This document shows positions 49,583-58,265 of a DNA stretch of 64,000 nt, one piece after another. The stretch spans positions 1-64,000 of the forward strand of contig JBBDYG010000095.1 in NCBI GenBank assembly GCA_040901765.1, in the 5' to 3' direction. The notes under the pieces are model-generated. The model ran no database searches and was not told the origin of the DNA. It worked only from the letters and a program-made list of their open reading frames with translations. This DNA comes from JBBDYG01 sp040901765 (GTDB lineage Bacteria; Planctomycetota; Planctomycetia; Pirellulales; Lacipirellulaceae). Position numbers and translations under genes: made by a program. Numbering within the stretch: position 1 is the stretch's first letter; each line of letters starts with the position of its first letter.

Positions 49583-50697
49583 CCCACCGTCAGCGTGACC
49601 GGTTCGCCGTCGGACTCGAGCTGCGACTTCAGCTCGAAGCCGTCATCGAGCTTGCGATACTCAAACGGCCCGTCGCCGAAAGGATCGTCAATTTTTGCGA
49701 GTGCGCCCGGGCCGTCGGAAGCCACGGCGATTGCCGCCAACAGCAACTGCATCCGCGTCGTGTTGCGGTGCTCCTTGGCCAGCAGTTCGTCCATCGTGGG
49801 AAGCAGCACCGCGGTCATGGGGTTAGCCGCCTTAATCCGTTGCTCAAACGCCGCATACTGCGTGTCGAACTCGTGTTTGGGAAGTGCAACGATCGTCGCC
49901 AATTCGTCGTAGTGCGAAAAGAAGCCGTTGATCAGCCGGATTACCTCCGGGAGCGACTCGATATTCCTGACTTGCTCCGGTGCATTAGCACCGTCCAGCA
50001 GCTTCATCCATAAGTCCCGCCAGCCACCTGAGTGTCGCTCTTCGGCGTCGGTGAGTTGCTTAATCATCGAGGGAGCCATGATCTTTTTTTCGTGAAGGAC
50101 TGACTCTTGGAGCGTCGCCGCCCGGGGCATCGCCTCAAGCATCGCCACCGCCTCCGAGTACGGCATCTTCAGGTCGGGCACGTGCGGCGCGACCAAATCG
50201 ACGACCAATCCTTCCAGGTTGTACCGCACAAGGAAGCAGATCATGATCGGATCGCGCCCGACGTGCCGCGCAAGGGCCATGATCGACACGGCATCTTCAC
50301 GGGCCGCTTTTGCGTTGTCTCGCTCAAACGCTCGTCGAGCATCGAGAGCCGCAATCAACGCCAGCGTGCGGGCCTTCGCCAGGTGCGGCAACAGCGTACT
50401 TATACCATCCTGATCATCCAGCCCCCAGTCGCAGTTCTTCATCTTTGCGCCGCGGTGCAAGAACATCAGGCTGTTTTGCGACGCGGAGAGTAGATCGTCA
50501 ACCTTCGCGTCGAGCGGGGCAGTCTGCCATTCGGCAATCAGTTTCTCTTGATCCGCGTCGAGCGTCGGCAGGAAAGCGAAAGCCTTCCAGTATTGCAGTG
50601 CCGCGTTATCCGCAAGATTCGCGCCAGCGGCGGCTGCAATCTCCGTGCAGGGCAACAGCATCATCACAAACAATGGCAAATGGATACGGCAATGCAT
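49570..50697 (-). CDS. Secreted hypothetical protein of the sigma-factor operon
   Basis: A 375-residue protein with a signal peptide (LPLFVMMLLPCTEIAAAAGA) and an otherwise helical body: YWKAFAFLPTLDADQEKLIA, then LALIAALDARRAFERDNAKA and YNLEGLVVDLVAPHVPDLKM. I recognise no catalytic motif; proteins of this look are common in planctomycetes beside ECF sigma genes. Its ATG overlaps the stop of the anti-sigma-like gene by one base (TAATG). Third gene of the operon 51631-49570. Confidence 0.78.
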   Translation of the reverse strand: MHCRIHLPLFVMMLLPCTEIAAAAGANLADNAALQYWKAFAFLPTLDADQEKLIAEWQTAPLDAKVDDLLSASQNSLMFLHRGAKMKNCDWGLDDQDGISTLLPHLAKARTLALIAALDARRAFERDNAKAAREDAVSIMALARHVGRDPIMICFLVRYNLEGLVVDLVAPHVPDLKMPYSEAVAMLEAMPRAATLQESVLHEKKIMAPSMIKQLTDAEERHSGGWRDLWMKLLDGANAPEQVRNIESLPEVIRLINGFFSHYDELATIVALPKHEFDTQYAAFEQRIKAANPMTAVLLPTMDELLAKEHRNTTRMQLLLAAIAVASDGPGALAKIDDPFGDGPFEYRKLDDGFELKSQLESDGEPVTLTVGQEP

Positions 50698-51137
50698 TAG
50701 AGTTCTCCTAGCACAGGGTCAAATTTGGTATCGGATCGCATCAAAATATTTACAGTTACAAGACGGGCATCGGTGCCTGCAAAAGCACTTGCATGTTTGG
50801 CCAACAAGGCGTTCAACTCATCGGCCGAACCGCGCATTGCACGGCGATACACCCAAGCCGATGGCATTGAGTCGTCGAACGTGCTTGCGACGGCAACGTC
50901 CGGCGGCGATGACGGTGTTACGGCGACCGGCTGAGGGTCGTCCCGCCGCAAATACACCGCGGACGCAATGCAAGCTGCAAGCAGACTCGCCGCTAATGCC
51001 AACCTCCTGAATCGACGGGAAGGTATGACCGTTTCGGCGGCAATTCGTTCGCCGATTCCCTGTCGTAACTGCGGCGACGGCACATGCGGACTTAGCGCCC
51101 GAAGTTCCGCTTCCAACGGATCACCTTGTTCATTCAT
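50697..51137 (-). CDS. Putative anti-sigma factor, single-pass membrane protein
   Basis: A 146-residue protein with a 40-residue cytoplasmic N-terminus (MNEQGDPLEAELRALSPHVP), one membrane helix (LALAASLLAACIASAVYL) and a periplasmic tail of about 80 residues. No zinc-binding HxxxCxxC motif is seen, so the call rests on topology and position: it overlaps the ECF sigma stop by 4 bp (ATGA) and is followed directly by a secreted protein. Confidence 0.65.
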   Translation of the reverse strand: MNEQGDPLEAELRALSPHVPSPQLRQGIGERIAAETVIPSRRFRRLALAASLLAACIASAVYLRRDDPQPVAVTPSSPPDVAVASTFDDSMPSAWVYRRAMRGSADELNALLAKHASAFAGTDARLVTVNILMRSDTKFDPVLGEL

Positions 51138-51631
51138 AACAGCGCCTCCTCGGCTAGTTGTTCGCGCAACCGCTCGAGTGCATAGCGATACCGCGACGCG
51201 GCGGTGTCCACTGATACTTCAACCGCGACGGCAATCTGCGGGAACGACAACCCGCCCCAAATCCGCATCACCAGCACCTCGGCCTGTTTCTCTGGCAGAT
51301 GTACCAGCGCCGCTTCGATCGCGTCGCGCCGCTCGCGGTCTTCCAATGAGGCGGCGAAGCGCGACTCGGCTTCCGGCCGAGCAATCGCCTGCTCGCGCCG
51401 CGATCGCCGCTCGCAACCGCGCCGCCAGTCGAGCGCACATCGCTTGACGCAGGCGTAGAGATACCCAACCGGCTCGGCCACTCGCTCTCGCGACCGCCAA
51501 AACCGGATGAACGCCTCCTGGATGACATCCTCGGCATCGGCCCGCCCGCCGACCCACTGCCGGGCCAGCAGCACCAGCGCAGCGCCGTGCTGATCGAGCC
51601 AAAGTTGCCACGGATCGCCGCCGCCTGCCAT
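51134..51631 (-). CDS. ECF-type RNA polymerase sigma factor
   Basis: A 165-residue sigma70-family protein. Region 2: ALVLLARQWVGGRADAEDVI then QEAFIRFWRSRERVAEPVGY. Region 4: LVHLPEKQAEVLVMRIWGGL then SFPQIAVAVEVSVDTAASRY, a helix-turn-helix recognising the -35 box. No C-terminal extension. First gene of a tight operon with an anti-sigma-like membrane protein and a secreted protein, so it probably answers an envelope signal. Confidence 0.93.
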   Translation of the reverse strand: MAGGGDPWQLWLDQHGAALVLLARQWVGGRADAEDVIQEAFIRFWRSRERVAEPVGYLYACVKRCALDWRRGCERRSRREQAIARPEAESRFAASLEDRERRDAIEAALVHLPEKQAEVLVMRIWGGLSFPQIAVAVEVSVDTAASRYRYALERLREQLAEEALL

Positions 51632-51808
51632 TTATTGCACCCAGTCACCGATGAAGTTCCGCCTTCACTGTAATAAGGACGCCGCCGCAAGGCGATTCGG
51701 TCTAAAACCGCCGAGGGATTCCTGACGAACTCTCGGACGTATTTGGTACCTTGTTTGCAGCCAATGTGGTCATTCACCGCTAACCCAATCCAATGTGAGG
51801 GCATTCTC

Positions 51809-52825
51809 ATGGCCACCGACCGCCGCCATTTCCTGCAAGCCACCGCCGCCGGCCTCGCCGCTAGCGGCTTAGCGTCGTCCTCCCGGAGTGAAACACCGCA
51901 GCAAAACTCCGGCAACGTCCCGCTCCGCCCATTTGGCCGCACGAAGGAAATGGTTAGCGCTATGGCCCTCGGTGGTCACGCATCGACCAGTCCGAAAAAG
52001 ATGATCGAGGCGGAAAGCGTGCGTCTCATTCAGCGGGCGGTCGATGAGGGCATCACCTTCATGGACAACTGCTGGGATTATCACGACGGCGTCGCCGAGG
52101 AACGCATGGGCAAGGCACTGGCGGCCGGCGGTCGCCGCGATAAGACGTTTCTGATGACAAAAGTCTGCGGCCGCACCGCCAAAGAGGCCCAATCGAACTT
52201 GGACGACAGCCTGCGGCGGCTGCAAACCGACCGCATCGACCTATGGCAGTTCCACGAGATCGTTTACGACAACGACCCCGATTGGATCTTCGCCGCCGAT
52301 GGCGCGATCCACACGGCCCGCAAAGCGCTGGAGCAAGGCAAGGTGCGTTACCTAGGTTTTACAGGCCACAAAGATCCGGCGATCCACCTCAAGATGCTCG
52401 CCCAGCCTCAAGAGTGGTCGGCCGTGCTGATGCCGCTCAATGTGATGGACGTTCACTTCCGCAGCTTCCAGAAGCAAGTGCTCCCCAAGTTGCTGGAACG
52501 CGGCATCGCCCCGCTGGGCATGAAGAGCCTCGGCGGCAACGGCTCGATTGTCACCAAGGCCGGTGTTCCCGTCGTAGACGCGTTGCGCTACGTGCTGTCG
52601 CTACCGATCGCGACACTCGTGAGCGGCATCGACTCCGAGAAGGTGCTCGACCAAAATCTGAAGATCGTCCGCAACTTCAAGCCGCTCAGCGACGCCGAGC
52701 GGACTGCGATCGAACACCGAACCCTCGCGGCAGCCGGCGACGGTCGCTACGAACTTTTCAAAACCGCCAAGGATTTCGACGGCCCCGTGCATCGCAAGCA
52801 ACATGGTTTCGCAACGGAGTCGTAG
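51809..52825 (+). CDS. Tat-exported aldo/keto reductase
   Basis: A 338-residue protein with a Tat signal (DRRHFLQATAAGLAASGLAS) and an AKR barrel: PLRPFGRTKEMVSAMALGGH, ITFMDNCWDYHDGVAEERMG (catalytic Asp and Tyr), FLMTKVCGRTAKEAQSNLDD (Lys) and IDLWQFHEIVYDND (His). Then VRYLGFTGHKDPAI. All four residues of the catalytic tetrad are present. Such exported AKRs are frequent in planctomycetes; substrate unknown. The ATG at 51809 is the Tat start. Confidence 0.9.
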   Translation: MATDRRHFLQATAAGLAASGLASSSRSETPQQNSGNVPLRPFGRTKEMVSAMALGGHASTSPKKMIEAESVRLIQRAVDEGITFMDNCWDYHDGVAEERMGKALAAGGRRDKTFLMTKVCGRTAKEAQSNLDDSLRRLQTDRIDLWQFHEIVYDNDPDWIFAADGAIHTARKALEQGKVRYLGFTGHKDPAIHLKMLAQPQEWSAVLMPLNVMDVHFRSFQKQVLPKLLERGIAPLGMKSLGGNGSIVTKAGVPVVDALRYVLSLPIATLVSGIDSEKVLDQNLKIVRNFKPLSDAERTAIEHRTLAAAGDGRYELFKTAKDFDGPVHRKQHGFATES

Positions 52826-52946
52826 CGGCGGCTTCCAGCCGACAAATGTCTCTGATAGAAATGTTCTAGATTTGCGAACTTTCGCACTTGTCAGTTCGCG
52901 TTCTGCGAACTAACATTCAGGGATCGTCGATGCTGGATTAGCGGGA

Positions 52947-53318
52947 ATGCGAGTAATTTCCAAAGCTCGCTTGCGAGAATTCTGGAAGCGTGCTGGTCAC
53001 GAAAATGCGGCAGGTTCGCTGCGCGCCTGGTACTCGCACGTCAGCAGCAAGACTGTTGCATGGCATTCGTGGGCCGAAGTGAAAGCTGCGTTCGCCGCTG
53101 CCAGCAGCGTTGGCAATTGCATCGTGTTTAACATCGGCGGGAACAAGTACCGCTTGGCTACCCGCGTTCTGTTTCACAGCCAGAAGGTCTTTATCTTGAA
53201 GGTGATGACTCATGCCGAATATGACCAGAACAAATGGAAAGAGGATTGCGGGTGCTTTGAGCCGCCCCCGACGCAAGTTCTCAAAACCTCGCAAAAACGC
53301 CCCAAGAAACGGCCCTAA
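52947..53318 (+). CDS. higB: HigB-family mRNA interferase toxin
   Basis: A 123-residue protein. It opens MRVISKARLREFWKRAGHEN and continues with LRAWYSHVSSKTVAWHSWAE, NCIVFNIGGNKYRLATRVLF and VFILKVMTHAEYDQNKWKED, matching HigB toxins of the RelE superfamily with the usual basic and Tyr/His residues. These cut mRNA on the ribosome. The C-terminal tail is longer and more basic than usual (SQKRPKKRP). It precedes the antitoxin by 13 bp, the reversed order typical for higBA. Confidence 0.88.
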   Translation: MRVISKARLREFWKRAGHENAAGSLRAWYSHVSSKTVAWHSWAEVKAAFAAASSVGNCIVFNIGGNKYRLATRVLFHSQKVFILKVMTHAEYDQNKWKEDCGCFEPPPTQVLKTSQKRPKKRP

Positions 53319-53331
53319 GAAACAGAACGCC

Positions 53332-53760
53332 ATGGCTTCAATTGATTTCCGCCTCAAAGGAAAGAAGAAGGACTCTTACCTCGAGCTTGTCCTGGCGTTT
53401 CCACTCGCTTCGATTCGCTCTGATAGCCATCTTACGGCTGCTCAAAGCGTTATGGACCGGCTCCTTGCGAAACGAAAGCTGGACGAGGGCGAATCACTCT
53501 ACTTGGAAGCGCTGAGCGACTTGGCGGCGACCTACGAAGACGAGCATCACCGCATCGCACCGGCGTCCGATGCGGACCTGCTGCGGCATCTTCTGGAGGC
53601 GAAAGCCGTCACACAGGCGGATTTGCATCGGGAGACTGGTATCGCGAAGTCCACGATCTCCGAAGTGCTAGCCGGCAAAAAGCCATTCAGCCGGCAGATG
53701 ATTCGCAAGCTGGCTGATTATTTCCAAGTAGACGTGAGCATCCTGGCGGCCAACTTATGA
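53332..53760 (+). CDS. higA: HigA-family antitoxin
   Basis: A 142-residue protein. The C-terminal HTH is DLLRHLLEAKAVTQADLHRE then TGIAKSTISEVLAGKKPFSR, of the XRE/HigA type, preceded by the typical acidic linker LSDLAATYEDEHHRIAPASD. The ATG at 53332 lies 13 bp after the toxin stop; an open frame upstream reaches 53212 but overlaps the toxin and encodes a basic non-homologous extension. It would neutralise HigB and repress the operon. Confidence 0.88.
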   Translation: MASIDFRLKGKKKDSYLELVLAFPLASIRSDSHLTAAQSVMDRLLAKRKLDEGESLYLEALSDLAATYEDEHHRIAPASDADLLRHLLEAKAVTQADLHRETGIAKSTISEVLAGKKPFSRQMIRKLADYFQVDVSILAANL

Positions 53761-53773
53761 GTGTGCGTTTCGC

Positions 53774-55087
53774 TTACAACCGTATCCGCCGCCCCGTCAA
53801 CCGACGATACACCGCTTCGGCCACGAACGACCCAATCGCGATCACCACCAACGCCGCAATTGCCTTGGGTTGTTGCTGATAGATGTAAACCGCGAGCGTC
53901 AAGAACATCGCCAAGCAGGTCAGCAGCGACAACCACACGATCACGGCGCTCGCGCCGGTTTGCTTTAGCACCAGTAGGTGCCCCGCGTTTACTACGGCAT
54001 AGACCAACAAAAACGCGGCGCTGCCCATCATCGCGATGCCCGACAACTCAAAGGCCAGCGTCAACGCAATCACTAGCGCCGACGTAAGCAATAACCCACC
54101 GGTGAGTTGCTTCCATTCGCTGCGTGCGAGCCCGACGGGCAGCTCCCCGTCCTTGGCAATCATGTAGCAGACGTTGGCCGAGCCAAACAGCGTGGCGTTT
54201 ATTGCCGATGCGGTCGAGAAGAGCGCCGCGATCGCAATCAGCCGAAACCCGAAGTCACCGAGGAATGGCTTAGCCGCCTCAGCCAATGCGAAGTCGGCGG
54301 AGGCCGCGATTTGCTCGTTGGTTAGGTTGCCGGTGACGGTCACCGCCACGGCCAGATAGATGATGATTACTAGGATTACGCTCGTATACAGCGATCGGGG
54401 CAACATTTTCCGCGGGTCGCGCATGTCGCCGGCTGCGTTGGTAACGAGTCCGAATCCCTCGTAGCCGATGAACAACACTCCTGCGCCGAACAGAATCGAC
54501 TTGGCTTCGGGCCAGATTTCAGGAGAAAGATTGCTCGGTTTGATAAACCAGATTCCGACGCCCGCGAACAGGACGAGGATCGACACCTTGATCGCAACGA
54601 TCAGGGTTTCCGACCGGCCCATAAGTTTAGCGCCAAAGGCATTCACCAGGGTCAGCACGAGCACCGACCCCACGGCGAGCGACCTTACCAGCGTCAGCGA
54701 TGGGGTGGTTGTGATGAATGTCGCGCCGTAATGGCCGAACGCCATCGCGTACAGCGCAAGCGAAATGATATAGCCGGCCCACATGAACAAGTTCATACCG
54801 CCGGCGAAGATTCCATCGCCGAAGCTCTTCACCAAGAAACTGACCGCGCCCCCTGTGGAGGGAAACGTCGCCCCCAGCTTCGCGTAGGAATAGGTCGATA
54901 GCAACGCGACGACGCCTCCCACGGCGAACGACATCCACATCGCGTTGCCGGCAACTTCAGCGACAACGCCGAGGATCGAGAAAATCCCCGCGCCGACCAT
55001 GCCGCCAATGCCGATCGAAACCGCCGCCGCAAAACCGACTTGATTCGCGGAGGAAGGATTGGGAGTCGAAGCAGAACTAGACGCCAT
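53774..55087 (-). CDS. APC-superfamily amino acid permease
   Basis: A 437-residue protein with about twelve hydrophobic segments and the APC start SIGIGGMVGAGIFSILGVVA, where the glycine-rich first helix binds substrate. Others: YSYAKLGATFPSTGGAVSFL, GMNLFMWAGYIISLALYAMA and LFIGYEGFGLVTNAAGDMRD. Substrate unknown. The ATG at 55087 was chosen over 55126. It converges on higA with 13 bp between stops. Confidence 0.9.
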   Translation of the reverse strand: MASSSASTPNPSSANQVGFAAAVSIGIGGMVGAGIFSILGVVAEVAGNAMWMSFAVGGVVALLSTYSYAKLGATFPSTGGAVSFLVKSFGDGIFAGGMNLFMWAGYIISLALYAMAFGHYGATFITTTPSLTLVRSLAVGSVLVLTLVNAFGAKLMGRSETLIVAIKVSILVLFAGVGIWFIKPSNLSPEIWPEAKSILFGAGVLFIGYEGFGLVTNAAGDMRDPRKMLPRSLYTSVILVIIIYLAVAVTVTGNLTNEQIAASADFALAEAAKPFLGDFGFRLIAIAALFSTASAINATLFGSANVCYMIAKDGELPVGLARSEWKQLTGGLLLTSALVIALTLAFELSGIAMMGSAAFLLVYAVVNAGHLLVLKQTGASAVIVWLSLLTCLAMFLTLAVYIYQQQPKAIAALVVIAIGSFVAEAVYRRLTGRRIRL

Positions 55088-55159
55088 ATTAGGCTCGCAG
55101 ACGGAGGGCGGATGCACGCGACTCAATCGTACCCCAAAAATCGCGTCGCGCGGCGACAG

Positions 55160-55909
55160 CTACCGTAAGCCGCCGGAGATGTACAGCGTTTCTCCCGTAA
55201 TCCACGCCGAATCGGGTGATGCCAAGAACACTACCGCTGGCGCGATGTCCTGAGGCTGACCAATGCGACCGAGCGGCGTCGTGGCTTCGGTCTCCTTGCG
55301 AAAATCACTGTTGGCAATTCCGGCGGTGTGAGTTCCCTCGGTTTCGACCATGCCAGGATTAACCGCATTGACGCGAATCTTTCGTGGGCCCAACTCTTGC
55401 CCCAGCGACCGCGTGATGGCGTTCACCGCGGCTTTGGAGGCGCTGTAGACCGACCCACTCGGCGGGGCAAGGTCGGCCACCACGGAACTGATATTCACAA
55501 CGCTCCCGCCATCCGGTCCAAAGTGCTTCACCGCTTCCTGTATGGCGAGCAGCAGGCCCAGCACGTTCAGATCGAACTGCTTGTGGAAGTGCTCCGCCGT
55601 AACCTGTTCGAGCGGTGCAAACTCGTAGATGCCGGCGTTGTTGACCAGGATGTCGATCTTGCCAAACGCCTTCTTCGCTTCACCGAACAGCCGCTCGATG
55701 TCCGCCTGCTTGGCGACGTTCGCCTGCACGGCGACAGCCTTACCTCCCTTTTTCTTGATTTCCGCGACCACCCGCTCCGCCCCTTCCTTGCTCGACGAGT
55801 AGTTGACCACCACCGCCGCACCCTCATCCGCTAGGTGCGCTGCGATGGAAGCCCCGATGCCCTTCGAGGCGCCCGTAACCACAGCGACTTTGCCGACCAG
55901 CTTCGACAT
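55160..55909 (-). CDS. Short-chain dehydrogenase/reductase
   Basis: A 249-residue classical SDR, FabG-like: VAVVTGASKGIGASIAAHLA (cofactor loop), DILVNNAGIYEF, NISSVVADLAPPSGSVYSAS with YSASK catalytic Tyr-Lys, and INPGMVETEG-type VNAVNPGMVETEGTH. The ending ITGETLYISGGLR is that of 3-oxoacyl reductase/glucose dehydrogenase-like members. Not in a fatty-acid cluster, so a general oxidoreductase is more likely than FabG itself. Confidence 0.92.
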   Translation of the reverse strand: MSKLVGKVAVVTGASKGIGASIAAHLADEGAAVVVNYSSSKEGAERVVAEIKKKGGKAVAVQANVAKQADIERLFGEAKKAFGKIDILVNNAGIYEFAPLEQVTAEHFHKQFDLNVLGLLLAIQEAVKHFGPDGGSVVNISSVVADLAPPSGSVYSASKAAVNAITRSLGQELGPRKIRVNAVNPGMVETEGTHTAGIANSDFRKETEATTPLGRIGQPQDIAPAVVFLASPDSAWITGETLYISGGLR

Positions 55910-55968
55910 TTCTTCTGCTCCCGTTGGTAACGCTTGAGAACGAATTCACATGGAATCACGGCCGCCAT

Positions 55969-56526
55969 CTACTTCTTCCGCCGAGATTCCACCGACATAA
56001 TTTGCATCCACGTTCCATCCTCCTGCTGCATCGACGACGTGAATATCTTGTGGTCTTTGTCTTTCAGTTCGATGACCTCTTTGAAGTTCGATAGCGTTCC
56101 CGGTTTCATAGGGCATGGGCCTGTGGTTTCGAGCGTCAACACTTTGCCGGTCTCGTCGAAGCTCCCTTCGTATACCCATTGATAGGTTTGAACCGAATCG
56201 ACCCAGGAGCCGACGATCTTATTCTTCGAGAGATCATAGCCCAGCGTGAGCATGCTTTCGACCGGCGTCTCGCCAACGGTCCCCGTGCTCTCACCGATAA
56301 TCCAAAACGGGCCGATCTTGCGATAGTTCTCAGTCGCCGTGAACTTCATCGTTGGCGTGCCTGGCCCCATCGAAACGTCCGCACTGGCTTCCCACTCGCC
56401 CGCCAACTGCTGCAGCATTTCGTGCTCTTTCTCGGGGCCAGGCATCTCCGGAAAATCTTGCGCAACGCACGTCGCGATCCCGCACAGAAGGCCGAACACA
56501 ACGCTGGCAATCGTGATTCTTCTCAT
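55969..56526 (-). CDS. DUF1579 secreted protein
   Basis: A 185-residue protein with a signal peptide (MRRITIASVVFGLLCGIATC). The DUF1579 pattern follows: LQQLAGEWEASADVSMGPG, TENYRKIGPFWIIGESTGTV, LTLGYDLSKNKIVGSWVDSV and KEVIELKDKDHKIFTSSMQQ, an antiparallel barrel of lipocalin-like look. Function unknown. The ATG at 56526 has AGGAGG-like GGAGGAAAC upstream; the frame is open further to 56736 but overlaps the divergent gene's leader. Confidence 0.88.
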   Translation of the reverse strand: MRRITIASVVFGLLCGIATCVAQDFPEMPGPEKEHEMLQQLAGEWEASADVSMGPGTPTMKFTATENYRKIGPFWIIGESTGTVGETPVESMLTLGYDLSKNKIVGSWVDSVQTYQWVYEGSFDETGKVLTLETTGPCPMKPGTLSNFKEVIELKDKDHKIFTSSMQQEDGTWMQIMSVESRRKK

Positions 56527-56738
56527 GGCAGTTTCCTCCCGGTAAAGATGAATTGAATCCGCAGTTTGGGCTATCCACAAATGTAATCGCCCGCCTCTCC
56601 CACCGCAATTCGGGGAACCTGGGAGAACCGGCAAGCAGCGCCAGTGCCAGCGACATTGACCACCCCGCCGCCGAACGATACCGTCCGCAATGGCTACTAG
56701 TCTCGCTGCCGTATCCGTGTTCAATCCGTGTTCCATCC

Positions 56739-57758
56739 GTGGCTAAGAAACCTTCACCCCGTCGGCTCGTCCTTGCCGTTGCCGCGCTTCTTGCGTGCTC
56801 GCCAGCAGTAGCGAACGAACCCTCGGAACTCACGCTTCTACCCGCTGAAGAAATCGCCGCGCCGCAAGACTCCATCCAACCATCCGAGCTTCCGCTCGAT
56901 GCGCCGCTGATGGCGGAGCCATTGGAAATCGAGCCGCTCGAAGACGGCCCCATCATCCAAGTCGCCCCCGACGGCCCCGCGCCGGTCTTCGACGACAACA
57001 ATTCCATCGTCCGCACCTTCGGCTACAACACGACCCACAGTAACACCACTTGGCTGCCAGCCAGCGACGACGAGTTCGGCTGGGTCAGCCTCGAGAGCCA
57101 CGGCGCACTTGAAATGGGCACCCCCGGCGGAATCGTCGGCGGCATCGGCTTTCACTTCCTCGACGGACCCATCCGCACCGAGATGCCGCCGCGGCTATTC
57201 GACTTCAGCATCGGCTACCAGCGCCGTGAGTGGATTCGCCCCAACTTCGGTTGGGACTTTCTCTTTCGCGTCGGCGCGTTCAGCGACTTCGAAGGCAGCG
57301 CGGATGATGGCATCCGCTTCCCTAGCAACGCCGTCACCTTTCTGCGCGTCGGTCCGACCACGACGTGGCTGCTTGGCGTCGACTACCTCGATTGGGACGA
57401 CATCAATCTGCTCCCTGTATTGGGCATCGTCTGGACCCCCACCGACCACTTCCGCCTCGACCTCGCCTTCCCCCGCCCACGCGCCGCCGTGCGCATCATG
57501 AACTCCCACTCCTGGCTCTACGTCGCCGGCGAGCTGGCCGGCGGCACCTGGGCCATCGAACGTAACGACCAGTGGAACGACAACGTCACCTACCACGACT
57601 TGCGCCTGGTGTTCGGCATCGAAACCTGGACCGACAACTGCGTCAGCTCCGGCCTCGAACTCGGCTACGTCTTCGACCGCGAACTGAGCTACCGCTCCGG
57701 CGTGGGCGATTACTCGCCGCGGGAATGTTTGATGGTAAGGTTGGTGGGGAGGTATTGA
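56739..57758 (+). CDS. Outer-membrane beta-barrel-like protein
   Basis: A 339-residue protein from GTG 56739 with a signal peptide (RRLVLAVAALLACSPAVANE), a Pro/Glu-rich linker of about 60 residues and a beta-strand-rich C-terminus with alternating aromatic residues: GGIGFHFLDGPIRTEMPPRL, NFGWDFLFRVGAFSDFEGSA, TTTWLLGVDYLDWDDINLLP and LGYVFDRELSYRSGVGDYSP. It ends VRLVGRY, compatible with a C-terminal barrel signal. Resembles planctomycete DUF6268-type barrels. Function unknown. Confidence 0.75.
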   Translation: MAKKPSPRRLVLAVAALLACSPAVANEPSELTLLPAEEIAAPQDSIQPSELPLDAPLMAEPLEIEPLEDGPIIQVAPDGPAPVFDDNNSIVRTFGYNTTHSNTTWLPASDDEFGWVSLESHGALEMGTPGGIVGGIGFHFLDGPIRTEMPPRLFDFSIGYQRREWIRPNFGWDFLFRVGAFSDFEGSADDGIRFPSNAVTFLRVGPTTTWLLGVDYLDWDDINLLPVLGIVWTPTDHFRLDLAFPRPRAAVRIMNSHSWLYVAGELAGGTWAIERNDQWNDNVTYHDLRLVFGIETWTDNCVSSGLELGYVFDRELSYRSGVGDYSPRECLMVRLVGRY

Positions 57759-57852
57759 GGCGACAGTCAGCGCTCACGCGCCGCTGCGAGAAACGATACA
57801 AACTTGACCGGCGCACAAAAGGTGTCGTAGAATAAGGCGGAAGGAAATCGCT

Positions 57853-58110
57853 ATGACGATCCATCTACAACTATCCGATGAACTCGCCGAAGTTTTAGCG
57901 CGCCTGGCGGAGAACAGCGGACAATCTCCAGAACAGGTCGCCCTCTCCGCGATCCGTAACCGAGTCGCATCGTTTGCCGAGATCGACCGGCTGATGGCCC
58001 CAACTTACGCGGCGATGAAATCCGCTGGTATCGATGAGGACGACGCCGTTGAGATCTTTGAAGCGGAGAAGCACGCTTTGCGGAGAGAGCGTCAGGCGGC
58101 CGGGCAATAA
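57853..58110 (+). CDS. Antitoxin-like protein orphaned by toxin loss
   Basis: An 85-residue protein with a ribbon-helix-helix-like start MTIHLQLSDELAEVLARLAE and NSGQSPEQVALSAIRNRVAS, then a charged helix. The ATG follows GGAAG. The stop is CAA-TAA; the next frame begins one base earlier with what was once an ATGA overlap (see the PIN remnant at 58107). I call it a VapB-type antitoxin from this partner. The gene itself is intact. Confidence 0.78.
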   Translation: MTIHLQLSDELAEVLARLAENSGQSPEQVALSAIRNRVASFAEIDRLMAPTYAAMKSAGIDEDDAVEIFEAEKHALRRERQAAGQ

Positions 58111-58265
58111 CAGCCGGTGAACGAGTGGTCTTTGACTGCAACGTCCTCTTCCAGGCCCTCGTATCGCCCGGAGGATCGGCGCGCCGCCTCACAAAACGAG
58201 ACGTCCCGTGTTCGGCAAACTCTCCAAAATCTTCGCGGCACACGTTCCAAGTTTCCAGCGCATGA
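58107..58265 (+). pseudogene. Remnant of a PIN-domain (VapC-type) toxin
   Basis: In the frame overlapping the antitoxin stop, codons read ITAGERVVFDCNVLFQALVS then PGGSA, the N-terminus of a PIN toxin (VVFDxNVLxxALxSPxGxA, with the first catalytic Asp). After about 26 codons similarity stops and the frame ends at 58265. The start is ATA where an ATGA overlap would put ATG, so one G-to-A change removed the start while keeping the antitoxin stop. The toxin is dead twice over: no start and no C-terminal three-quarters. The P450 gene begins where it breaks off. Confidence 0.75.
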
